Positions 50,307 through 57,497 of a DNA stretch of 64,000 nucleotides are shown here, in pieces; position 1 is the stretch's first letter; each line of letters starts with the position of its first letter. Made by a program: the position numbers and the translations under genes. Source of the DNA: JAOTVV01 sp041602035 (lineage in GTDB: Bacteria; Gemmatimonadota; Gemmatimonadetes; Gemmatimonadales; GWC2-71-9); contig JBFIHA010000010.1 in the NCBI GenBank assembly GCA_041602035.1, positions 1 to 64,000 of the forward strand, given 5' to 3'. A model generated the notes under the pieces. The model did not search any database. It was not told the origin of the DNA and saw nothing but the letters and a program-made list of their open reading frames with translations.

Positions 50307-51584
50307 TCAATAGGGCGCGTCTCCGACATGCACTGTCTCATCGAGCAAGAGGGCTTGCAGAGTCTCACCCTGTTCGACACGCTGCCGGTCCTCGGGCACG
50401 ATCAGCAGGGCATCGGCTCTGGCCATCGAGGTGAGGATGCCGGATCCCTGTGGGCCGGTGAGTCGCGCCGTGAGACCCCCTCCCTCGAGCGCCAGCGTGA
50501 CCCGCAGGAAGTGCTGCAACGGCGCCTGCGTGACGATGGGCTCACCGATTCGCACCTGTGTCGTACGCCTGAATAACCGTGTATGTCCCAGCAGCTTCCG
50601 AATCGCCGGTCGGACGAACAGCTCGAAGGTGACCATCGTGCTCACCGGGTTGCCGGGGAGTCCGATCCACGGGGTGTCGCCGAGAAGGCCGAATCCCACG
50701 GGCGCACCGGGTCGCATGCGAAGGCGCCAAAACCGCGCATCGGTACCCGCTCCCCCGAGAATCTGCCGCAGATAATCGTGCGCCCCGACGCTCATCCCGC
50801 CCGAGGTCACCAGTAGGGCCGACCCGCGAGCACCGGCGAGCCGCGTGCGCGTTTCGTCGAGGTCGTCCTTCACGATTCCGAGATCGCGGACGTCGGCCCC
50901 CGACGCGCGAGCCATCGCTACCATCGTGTAATTGTTCGACGAGGCGATCTTCCGTCCGCTCAGGATGGCCTCGCGCTCGGTCAGGTCCGCGAGCTCGTCC
51001 CCCGAGGAGAGGATCGCGACCGTCGGGCGCCGATGGACCTCCACCGCCGACGCGGCAATCGATGCCAGCACGCCCACCTGCGCCGGGCCGATGACGGTGC
51101 CGCCCTCGAAGACCACGGAATCACGTTTCAGGTCCTCCCCTCGCTTGCGCACGTTGCGTCCCGCATCACGCACATCATCGATGCGAATCGTCGTAGCGTC
51201 GATTGGGGTGACGTCTTCTTGGCGGATCACACCGTCAGCGCCGTCAGGGATCGGGGCGCCCGTGAAGATGCGCGTGCACTCACCGGGACCGATCCCGCGC
51301 TGGGGGAACGCTCCTGCGGGAACCTGATCGACGACGTGGAGAATGACGCCGGTCGCTGGCACGTCGGACGCGCGGACGGCATACCCGTCCATGGCCGAAT
51401 TGTCCCAGTGTGGCAGGTCGATCGGGCTCGTCATCGCGCGCGCCAGGACACGGCCGACGGCGTCCGTGATCGGCACGGTTTCGGTCGGCAGCGGACGGAT
51501 GTCCTGGAGAATCGTGTCCGCCGCGTCGCGCGGCGTGATCCGTGTGCGGGGTGCGTCCGATCCAGGGGTCGGTGTAGGGATCAC
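50307..51584 (-). CDS. moeA: Molybdopterin molybdotransferase MoeA
   Basis: A 425-residue MoeA: LPHWDNSAMDGYAVRASDV, RIFTGAPIPDGADGVIRQED, the MoCF-fold VTSGGMSVGAHDYLR and the late GLPGNPVSTMVTFELF. It inserts molybdate (or tungstate) into adenylylated molybdopterin. It starts with GTG at 51584 and follows mobA by 13 bases, at the end of a leftward operon with tupBC. No moaABC or modA gene is present in the window. Confidence 0.95.
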   Translation of the reverse strand: MIPTPTPGSDAPRTRITPRDAADTILQDIRPLPTETVPITDAVGRVLARAMTSPIDLPHWDNSAMDGYAVRASDVPATGVILHVVDQVPAGAFPQRGIGPGECTRIFTGAPIPDGADGVIRQEDVTPIDATTIRIDDVRDAGRNVRKRGEDLKRDSVVFEGGTVIGPAQVGVLASIAASAVEVHRRPTVAILSSGDELADLTEREAILSGRKIASSNNYTMVAMARASGADVRDLGIVKDDLDETRTRLAGARGSALLVTSGGMSVGAHDYLRQILGGAGTDARFWRLRMRPGAPVGFGLLGDTPWIGLPGNPVSTMVTFELFVRPAIRKLLGHTRLFRRTTQVRIGEPIVTQAPLQHFLRVTLALEGGGLTARLTGPQGSGILTSMARADALLIVPEDRQRVEQGETLQALLLDETVHVGDAPY

Positions 51585-51597
51585 GGCACGTGCGTCG

Positions 51598-52203
51598 CTA
51601 CGAGTCGTCGGACGCGTCGAGCAGTCGCTCGGCTCGGGCGAGGTCCGTGGGGGTGTTCACATTGAGGAATAGCCGCTCGGGATTGCCGAACTGCCGCACC
51701 GTCTCGAGCGGCAGGGTACCGGTGCGCACGTCGTCATAGAACGCGTTCGCCTCGAGACGTCCGGTCTCGAGACACGACCGAATCGCCGGCGCGCATGTCG
51801 GCGCGTACACGCCGCACATGGGCTCGAGGCCACGCGGGCCGGTGCTCTTCGGGACGAAGACGTCGTGGTCGCCGCGGTCTCGGATCAGCGCGTGGAGCAG
51901 GGCCACTGGGACGAATGGCATATCCCAGGCCAAGACGAGGACCGGCGACGCCGCGAAGGAAACCGCCGTGTACAGACCGGAAAGACTTGCCCGGTAGGGA
52001 AGGGCGTCGGCGATGGTCGTGAGATCGGGGCGCCAGCTGGTGGCGTCGGCATCGTTGGCGATGAGCAGCGGTGCCGTGCCACTGGCGTGGGTCAGGAGGC
52101 CCACCGCGCGGTCGAGAAGCGTGCGGCCACCAAGGTGGAGGAGCCCTTTGGGTCGGGTGCCGAATCGCGTCGACGCGCCGCCGGCGAGGACAGCGCTCCG
52201 CAT
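51598..52203 (-). CDS. mobA: Molybdenum cofactor guanylyltransferase MobA
   Basis: A 201-residue nucleotidyltransferase with VLAGGASTRFGTRPKGLLHL, the acidic DMPF in VLAWDMPFVPVALLHAL and GLEPMCGVYAP. It joins GMP to Mo-molybdopterin to make the bis-MGD cofactor of the DMSO reductase family. The start is 3 bases from the stop of the barrel-protein gene. Its place before moeA completes the cofactor part of the operon. Confidence 0.9.
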   Translation of the reverse strand: MRSAVLAGGASTRFGTRPKGLLHLGGRTLLDRAVGLLTHASGTAPLLIANDADATSWRPDLTTIADALPYRASLSGLYTAVSFAASPVLVLAWDMPFVPVALLHALIRDRGDHDVFVPKSTGPRGLEPMCGVYAPTCAPAIRSCLETGRLEANAFYDDVRTGTLPLETVRQFGNPERLFLNVNTPTDLARAERLLDASDDS

Positions 52204-52206
52204 GGG

Positions 52207-53040
52207 CTAGTAGCGCCGACCGCGTCGTCGTTCGAGCACGATGTCGAACCCAAAGACCAGCGCCGGTGCGTGTGACAGAAACGACTCAGTTGTCACCCGC
52301 GCCTGGTCGTCGGCGGGGCCGGTCAATCGCTTGAGGATCAGGAAATGATCTCGGATCTCGGCGCGGAAGTGATAGCCCGGCGTTATCGCTAACATCACAC
52401 CGGCTGCGAGGGCGGCCATCGGAGTGACTGACGTGCGGCTCTCTTCGTCGATCACCGCCCGCTCGCGCACGACCACCGAGCCGTTTGGCAATACCTCGTT
52501 GTACCGACCCGCGACGGCGATCAAGCTAGAGCTCCGCACCGACACGCCGCCCTGCGCCCGGACGTACGGCGTGACGGCGCTCCGCGAGACGAACCGGTAG
52601 GCCGCTCCCAGCGAGAACCCGACGTTCGAGACGGTCCGCGTGCGCCGCGTGACGTCGTTACACACCTGCGCGTTGCGCTGCTGCACGTCCGTGTTCTCGA
52701 ACAACATGGTGCAGTCGTCGTCGAGGCGGAGTCCGAGATACGCCGCTTCGCCCGTGATGCCCACGTGCGAGGATCGGTAGATGGTGGCGTTGAGGCCGGC
52801 GATGGGGGCCGTGGTCATGCGTCGACGGAGACGAATGGTGTCCCACTGCGCTGGGCCAAAGACCAGCAGGAACGGCTGCTGCGGAATGTCCCATAGGCCA
52901 CCCGCGTTGACCACTCCGCCGAAGATGGAGAAGATGAGCCGCGGTTCCGGGCGCTCCTGCGCGTGCAGCGCCAGCGGCAGCCCGGACGCCAACATCGCGG
53001 CGGTCACCAGGTACGCCACCACCCGGCCCGATGTCGTCAT
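52207..53040 (-). CDS. Outer-membrane beta-barrel protein, hypothetical
   Basis: A 277-residue protein with a signal peptide ending near LALHAQERP, then alternating strands typical of outer-membrane barrels, for example NVGFSLGAAYRFVSRSAVTP and ESFLSHAPALVFGFDIVLER. Arg-rich residues end the protein. I do not recognise the family. GAGAGGAG precedes ATG 53040, which overlaps the queD stop by 4 bases. Its place inside a Mo/W operon suggests, but does not prove, a link to metal-oxyanion entry; an unrelated role is equally possible. Confidence 0.7.
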   Translation of the reverse strand: MTTSGRVVAYLVTAAMLASGLPLALHAQERPEPRLIFSIFGGVVNAGGLWDIPQQPFLLVFGPAQWDTIRLRRRMTTAPIAGLNATIYRSSHVGITGEAAYLGLRLDDDCTMLFENTDVQQRNAQVCNDVTRRTRTVSNVGFSLGAAYRFVSRSAVTPYVRAQGGVSVRSSSLIAVAGRYNEVLPNGSVVVRERAVIDEESRTSVTPMAALAAGVMLAITPGYHFRAEIRDHFLILKRLTGPADDQARVTTESFLSHAPALVFGFDIVLERRRGRRY

Positions 53041-53471
53041 CCGGGTGTCTCCTCTCCACGGTATTCCGCGAACAGGTGGGGCTCCTCCTGCACGCGTACC
53101 CGCGCCAATCTCACTCCGTCCGGGAGTCGCTTGGCCAGAAACCCCCAGATGGTCACGGCGAGCGCCTCCCCGGTGGGGACCAGTCCATCGGGCCCGAACT
53201 CCGGTACCTCGTGATTGATGAACCGATGATCGAAGCGGGCCGCGATCTCCTCGCTGAGGATCGCGTCCAGCTCGCGTAAGTCCATCACCATACCCGTGTC
53301 GCGATCCATCGGCCCCACCACCGTGACGTGACATTCGTAGGAGTGCCCGTGCCCATGCTCGCCGGCGCAAGCGCCGAACACCTCCCGATTCCGCTCGGCC
53401 GACCACTCGGTGCGGAAGTATCGGTGCGCTGCGGCAAAAGGAACGACTCTGGTCAGGTGGACGAGGCTCAT
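53037..53471 (-). CDS. queD: 6-pyruvoyl-tetrahydropterin synthase/QueD family protein
   Basis: A 144-residue T-fold enzyme: VPFAAAHRYF with the first zinc His, the catalytic Cys and zinc His pair in GACAGEHGHGHSYECHV, MVMDLRELDAIL, DHRFINHEVPEF with the third-site His, and PTGEALAVTIWGFL. The C-x3-HGH layout fits 6-carboxy-tetrahydropterin synthase of queuosine synthesis. No other que genes are present. It is embedded in the Mo/W operon between tupC and a barrel gene, where a pterin role in cofactor handling cannot be excluded. Confidence 0.88.
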   Translation of the reverse strand: MSLVHLTRVVPFAAAHRYFRTEWSAERNREVFGACAGEHGHGHSYECHVTVVGPMDRDTGMVMDLRELDAILSEEIAARFDHRFINHEVPEFGPDGLVPTGEALAVTIWGFLAKRLPDGVRLARVRVQEEPHLFAEYRGEETPG

Positions 53472-53492
53472 ACGGCGGAATGTACAGTCGCG

Positions 53493-54488
53493 TCAGTAGA
53501 CCCGCACGGCCAGCGCCTTGATCGCGAGGACCACCGTGGAGCCGACCTGGATATCGAGCTCCTTGAGCGCAGCCGGCGTGATGCGGGCCGCGAGATCGAC
53601 GCCAACGTCAACGACGATGGTCACGCGATCGGGACCGTGCTCGCTGATGCGCACTACTCGGCCAGGAAATTCGTTACGGGCGCTGGAGTGGAGCGGCGTG
53701 CGGCTCACCAACACCTCGTCGGCAGGCAGTGCGAGGGTCACCGGCCCCGAGCGATCCGTGACGATACGGATCTCGAGCGTTCCGACCTGTGCCGTCTTGG
53801 AACCGGTGCCCTCCGGCAGGACGGCGCGAAACAGGTTCTCCGGGGTAGCGACGCCGGAACGACCGTCAGCCAGCGCCACGAGATGGTCCGACCAACGGTA
53901 TGCGTCCTCCAGTTGATGCGACGCGAAACACACCGCGGCACCACGTGCGCGTTCCTCGTCGAGCACCTGGTAGAGCCGAGTGCTCGTGGCCCGGTCCGCG
54001 GCGCTCGCCGGCTCGTCCAGGAGCAGGACCGCCGGCTCCAGGGCCAACGCCCGTGCAATCGCCACCCGCTGCATCTCACCGTTGCTCAGCTGCTGAGCAC
54101 GGCGCGGCGCCAGATCGCCGCCCAGAACCCGCTCCAGCGCCCGGGTGGCCCTGGGAGCGCTCTCGGAGCTGCGAATTCCGTGCAGCGAGAGCGCATACGC
54201 CAGGTTGTCCTGCACGGTTCCGGGAAACAGAAACGGCGTCTGCTCCACCAGGGTCACGCGCCGCCGGGCACGCCGGCGGTCGGCCGACCCACGAATCGGC
54301 GTGCCATCGAGACGCAGCATGCCCGCGCGCGGCGCCTCGAGGCAAGCCAGGACGCGCAGCAGCGTGCTTTTTCCGGAGCCATTCGGTCCGACAACTGCCG
54401 TGACCGTTCCCCGCGGGATCGTGAGCTCCTCGATCGATAGGACCGTACGCCGGCCGTATCCGTGCTCGAGATCGCGCACCTCAAGCAT
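53493..54488 (-). CDS. tupC: Tungstate/molybdate ABC transporter ATPase
   Basis: A 331-residue ATPase with Walker A VVGPNGSGKST, signature QQLSNGEMQRVAIARAL and Walker B VLLLDEPASA. The C-terminus has a TOBE/Mop-like oxyanion-binding region (SARNEFPGRVVRISEHG, AARITPAALKELDIQVGS, ending in VVLAIKALAVRVY) as in ModC/TupC proteins. It powers import of tungstate or molybdate. ATG 54488 (or GTG 54491) overlaps the permease stop. The signature motif has SNGE instead of SGGQ. Confidence 0.85.
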   Translation of the reverse strand: MLEVRDLEHGYGRRTVLSIEELTIPRGTVTAVVGPNGSGKSTLLRVLACLEAPRAGMLRLDGTPIRGSADRRRARRRVTLVEQTPFLFPGTVQDNLAYALSLHGIRSSESAPRATRALERVLGGDLAPRRAQQLSNGEMQRVAIARALALEPAVLLLDEPASAADRATSTRLYQVLDEERARGAAVCFASHQLEDAYRWSDHLVALADGRSGVATPENLFRAVLPEGTGSKTAQVGTLEIRIVTDRSGPVTLALPADEVLVSRTPLHSSARNEFPGRVVRISEHGPDRVTIVVDVGVDLAARITPAALKELDIQVGSTVVLAIKALAVRVY

Positions 54489-55176
54489 CACCGCGTCCCT
54501 GAAAGAGCTGGAGGAGGACGTTGACGGTCAGTGCCAGGGCCAGCAGCACGAGCCCCAAGGCCATGGCCAACGCGAAGTCACCTTGCGACGTGGCCAAGGC
54601 GACCGCCGTCGTGAGCGTGCGGGTGTAGTGCCGGATGTTGCCTCCGACGATCAGCGCCGCACCCACCTCCGCCAGGACGCGGCCGAACGCCACCGTCACG
54701 GCTGTGAGGAGCGCAAACCGGGCAGCGCTGGCCACGGCGAGATGGGTGCGCCACGGGCTCGCGCCGAGCATGAGCGCGGTGCGGCGCACCCGTGGATCGA
54801 CGCCCTGAACGGCTGCTGCCGTGAGGGCTGCCGCGATCGGGGCGGCCAGGACGACCTCGGCGATGACGATGGCCCACCACGTGTAGAGCAGCTCGAGACC
54901 ACCGAACGGTCCGCGGCGGGCCAGGAGCCCCCAGATGATCACGCCGACCACCACGGTGGGGAACGCGAGCATCGTGTTGAGTACCGTGAGGGCTGCGCGA
55001 CGTCCAAAGAAGCGTGTCGTTCCGACGACAAAGCCCACCGGCACACCGACGAGGCACGCCAGCAGGGTGGACGTGACGGCGATGCGGAGGGAGAGCGCGG
55101 TGATATCGACGACGTCCGGGTCGCCGCCGAGGATCAACTCGACGCCGCGGCGGAGACCATCCCAGAGGAGCTCCAA
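54481..55176 (-). CDS. tupB: Tungstate/molybdate ABC transporter permease
   Basis: A 231-residue permease with five to six helices and the transport EAA-type loop RTALMLGASPWRTHLAVAS followed by VTVAFGRVLAEVGAALIVGG and GNIRHYTRTLTTAVALATSQ. The length and pattern match TupB of tungstate uptake more than ModB. It would pair with the ATPase next to it. No binding protein (TupA) lies beside it; the upstream neighbour is a barrel protein, 3 bases away. Confidence 0.85.
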   Translation of the reverse strand: MELLWDGLRRGVELILGGDPDVVDITALSLRIAVTSTLLACLVGVPVGFVVGTTRFFGRRAALTVLNTMLAFPTVVVGVIIWGLLARRGPFGGLELLYTWWAIVIAEVVLAAPIAAALTAAAVQGVDPRVRRTALMLGASPWRTHLAVASAARFALLTAVTVAFGRVLAEVGAALIVGGNIRHYTRTLTTAVALATSQGDFALAMALGLVLLALALTVNVLLQLFQGRGDA

Positions 55177-55179
55177 CGG

Positions 55180-55914
55180 CTACCGACCGAAGGCCCAACC
55201 CACCGACACGAGGAACATCGGGTTGTGCGTCCACTGGGTGGTCTTGTTGAACCGCGAGTCCAGTACGGGATCGTCGTCCGGCGCATTGGCGGGTGGATCG
55301 AAGAACTGCGACGGGTAGGACAGACGCCAGATCACGTCCCGGGCCTCGAACCGAAAGCTGACGCGGCGGAACGGAAACCAGCGGAATCCGATTTGTGGCC
55401 CGACGAGGAACTTGGTGGAGAACTTGAACAGGCTCAGCGAATCCGCTGCCGGGACGTCGCCGCCCAGGGCGAGGCCCAGAGACGCGCCGGCGTACGGGGC
55501 GAGACCGTACCAGGTCTTAGCGCCGGTGAGTACCAGGTTGAGTCCCGCATCGACCATGATGACGGATTGCGTTGTGGTGCCGAGGATACGGGCATCGGGT
55601 GCCTGACTCGGATCGAGGAGGAGGCGATCAAAGTTGCCGACATTGACGCCGAGCTGGACGGCGCCGGGTCCCGCGAGGTGCAGGTCGAACCGCATCCCGC
55701 CGAAGCGGCCACGGGCGGGTCCCACCTCCACCTTACCGCCGCCACCCCAGGAGTACCCACCGGTCGCCGAGATCTGGTACTTTGAACGGAGATCCCTGTA
55801 CGGGGAGGACCCCGGGGGATGCCCGACTTGGGTGTGACCCACAGACACCGACACGGAAGCCGCTACCAGGACGAGGATGATGGTTCGTGCGAGGTGCCGG
55901 GCGCGGTTTGACAT
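55180..55914 (-). CDS. Outer-membrane beta-barrel protein, hypothetical
   Basis: A 244-residue protein with a signal peptide (ARTIILVLVAASVSVSVGHT) and alternating, Gly- and aromatic-rich strands such as KYQISATGGYSWGGGGKVEV, LVGPQIGFRWFPFRRVSFRF and NPMFLVSVGWAFGR. It is probably an eight-strand-type barrel. It starts the leftward Mo/W operon, 3 bases before tupB, and divergently faces the SH3b gene. AGGAG lies about 11 bases before ATG 55914. The function is not known; a pore for oxyanions is only a guess. Confidence 0.7.
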   Translation of the reverse strand: MSNRARHLARTIILVLVAASVSVSVGHTQVGHPPGSSPYRDLRSKYQISATGGYSWGGGGKVEVGPARGRFGGMRFDLHLAGPGAVQLGVNVGNFDRLLLDPSQAPDARILGTTTQSVIMVDAGLNLVLTGAKTWYGLAPYAGASLGLALGGDVPAADSLSLFKFSTKFLVGPQIGFRWFPFRRVSFRFEARDVIWRLSYPSQFFDPPANAPDDDPVLDSRFNKTTQWTHNPMFLVSVGWAFGR

Positions 55915-55936
55915 GAAACTCGGGGGCTCCTACAAT
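55908..55936 (+). promoter_or_regulatory. Near-consensus sigma70 promoter of the SH3b gene
   Basis: TTGACA (55908-55913), exactly 17 bases, then TACAAT (55931-55936). Both hexamers are consensus or one base from it. Transcription would start near 55943, so ATG 55953 is favoured over GTG 55941 as start codon. The -35 lies over the start codon of the divergent barrel gene, so binding there could affect both directions. Confidence 0.75.
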
Positions 55937-55952
55937 CGTCGTGAGAGTCAGA

Positions 55953-56990
55953 ATGAGGCAATCTAGCCACCTCCTGTCGGCACTACCAGCCTGTATCGTG
56001 GGTGCCGTTGTGCTGTGCAGTGGTACGGCACAGCGCCTGGAGGCGCAGAATCGCTACCGCGTGATCCGCACGGAGAACTTTCGCCGCGAGCCGACGGGCA
56101 CGGCGGCACTCCTCGCCACCGTGAACGGCGGTGTTGAGCTGCGAGCCGAGTCGGTGGATGGGCGGTGGGTGCAAGTCGTGCTCGACGGCTGGATCTGGGG
56201 TCGCTCGCTGGAGGAGACCGACCGTGAGGGCTACGACCTGGTCGTCGGCGCCCGCGACGGAGAAAACCTACGGAGCGAGCCGAACGGTCGCATCCTGGCT
56301 CGGGCATCCACCGGTGCGTTGTTCGAGGAGGTCGAGCGGCGTCCGGGGTGGGTGCGTGTCCGCCGTGTCGGGTGGATGTTCGGGCAATCGCTCGAGCAAC
56401 TCGGCAGCGCATCCGCCGGGCGGCGTGCGGAGCCGCCTCGCCCGGTTCCACCGGTCGCCGCTGCGGCCGATCCCGTGCTGGACCGCGCGGTGACCGCGGA
56501 CCGCACGGTGCTGCGTCGATCGCCGGACGGCGATTCGGCGGGCGTACTCGTCCCGGACGCCCCGGTGCGAGTGATTGCCCGGTCGGGGGAATGGGTGCGG
56601 GTGCAGGTCGAGGGATGGGCCCGTGACACGGACCTGCGACCGTCGACGCCGGGCGTGCTGGTCGGGGTGACCGGGGCCGAGGTCCGCGCGCGCCCTGCGG
56701 AGTTCGAGGGGAAGCGGGTACAGTGGATCGTGCAGTTCATCGCGGTGCAGGATGCCGACGAGGTCCGCCGGGACATCCCGACCGGACAGCGATACATGTT
56801 GGCTCGCGGCCCGCTGCCCGAGACCGGCTTCGTGTACGTCATCCTCACCGACGACCAGGTGGGGCAGTTAGCAAAGATGGAACCGCTGACCGAATTGGTC
56901 ATCGTGGGACACGTCCGTACCGGCCGCTCCCACTACCTCGGCAATCCGGTGCTGTCGTTGGTGGAGATGGTTCGTCGACGCGACAAGTGA
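55953..56990 (+). CDS. Exported protein with bacterial SH3b repeats
   Basis: A 345-residue protein with a signal peptide (ALPACIVGAVVLCSGTAQRL) and about three SH3b-like units. They begin NRYRVIRTENFRREPTG, YDLVVGARDGENLRSEPNG and VTADRTVLRRSPDGDS, each ending in a W-type strand such as VDGRWVQVVLDGWIWG, GWVRVRRVGWMFG and GEWVRVQVEGWARD. The last 110 residues form a separate OB-like strand region. SH3b domains often bind cell-wall peptides. It is transcribed from the near-consensus promoter and is followed 9 bases later by a small gene. Confidence 0.82.
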   Translation: MRQSSHLLSALPACIVGAVVLCSGTAQRLEAQNRYRVIRTENFRREPTGTAALLATVNGGVELRAESVDGRWVQVVLDGWIWGRSLEETDREGYDLVVGARDGENLRSEPNGRILARASTGALFEEVERRPGWVRVRRVGWMFGQSLEQLGSASAGRRAEPPRPVPPVAAAADPVLDRAVTADRTVLRRSPDGDSAGVLVPDAPVRVIARSGEWVRVQVEGWARDTDLRPSTPGVLVGVTGAEVRARPAEFEGKRVQWIVQFIAVQDADEVRRDIPTGQRYMLARGPLPETGFVYVILTDDQVGQLAKMEPLTELVIVGHVRTGRSHYLGNPVLSLVEMVRRRDK

Positions 56991-56999
56991 GAGTGCGCC

Positions 57000-57377
57000 A
57001 TGAATGAGAACCTGAAGGCGAAGATCGTCGGCAGGCTCGACGCCCTGCCGGACGAAGTCGGGCGCCAAGTACTCGATTATTTGGAGTTCCTGGACTCCAA
57101 GTACAACCGGAGCCGGCGTGCGCCCTCCACGGTGCAACGTTTAACCGAAAATCTCGAAGATCGGCTTGGCACCGTGCGGATCGCGGATGTGGCGGCTAAG
57201 GGGGGCGCGCAGGTGTTGGAAGCCGCGGGTCGCTTGATGGAGGGACTCGCGGCGGCGAGCCGGGTGGTGGCCGAGGAACTCGAACCAGTCGGCACGTCGT
57301 TGGGGGAGGGGCAGGAGCCTCACGGCGACGAATCCCCGTCCGAAGAGCCCGAATCGGAGGAACCACCGCCCGCTTGA
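57000..57377 (+). CDS. Small acidic protein with DUF2281-like N-terminus
   Basis: A 125-residue protein. The first 40 residues (KAKIVGRLDALPDEVGRQVL followed by DYLEFLDSKYN) resemble the LPEE...VLDYIEFL pattern of DUF2281-type small proteins. The middle is Ala-rich and helical, and the last 30 residues are Glu, Pro and Ser rich. There is no membrane segment. It follows the SH3b gene by 9 bases and its stop codon overlaps the guaB -35 element. Confidence 0.6.
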   Translation: MNENLKAKIVGRLDALPDEVGRQVLDYLEFLDSKYNRSRRAPSTVQRLTENLEDRLGTVRIADVAAKGGAQVLEAAGRLMEGLAAASRVVAEELEPVGTSLGEGQEPHGDESPSEEPESEEPPPA

Positions 57378-57403
57378 CCGCCCGCGCGAGCGGCTGGTAC
57401 CTT
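57374..57403 (+). promoter_or_regulatory. Candidate guaB promoter
   Basis: TTGACC (57374-57379), 18 bases, then TACCTT (57398-57403), overlapping the stop of the preceding gene. It would give a leader of about 88 bases that contains the hairpin at 57430-57470. A second pair of GGTACC palindromes lies nearby at 57396-57401 and 57411-57416. Confidence 0.45.
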
Positions 57404-57429
57404 GGTACATGGTACCGCTTTTGTGACCG

Positions 57430-57470
57430 CCACGGACCCGCCCTGCGCTCGGCGCGCGGCGGGTCCGTGG
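57430..57470 (+). promoter_or_regulatory. 13-bp hairpin in the guaB leader
   Basis: CCACGGACCCGCC (57430-57442) and GGCGGGTCCGTGG (57458-57470) form a perfect 13-bp stem with a 15-base loop that is itself GC-rich. It ends 27 bases before the guaB ATG. No T-run follows, so it is more likely a leader or pause element than a simple terminator, though read-through control is possible. Confidence 0.55.
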
Positions 57471-57497
57471 CATTCATGTACGGGGAGAGGTGTGGGA

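Noticed and set aside
54145..55785. 546-codon plus-strand frame over tupB and tupC
   Set aside because: Antisense to the ABC transporter genes; charged low-complexity translation.
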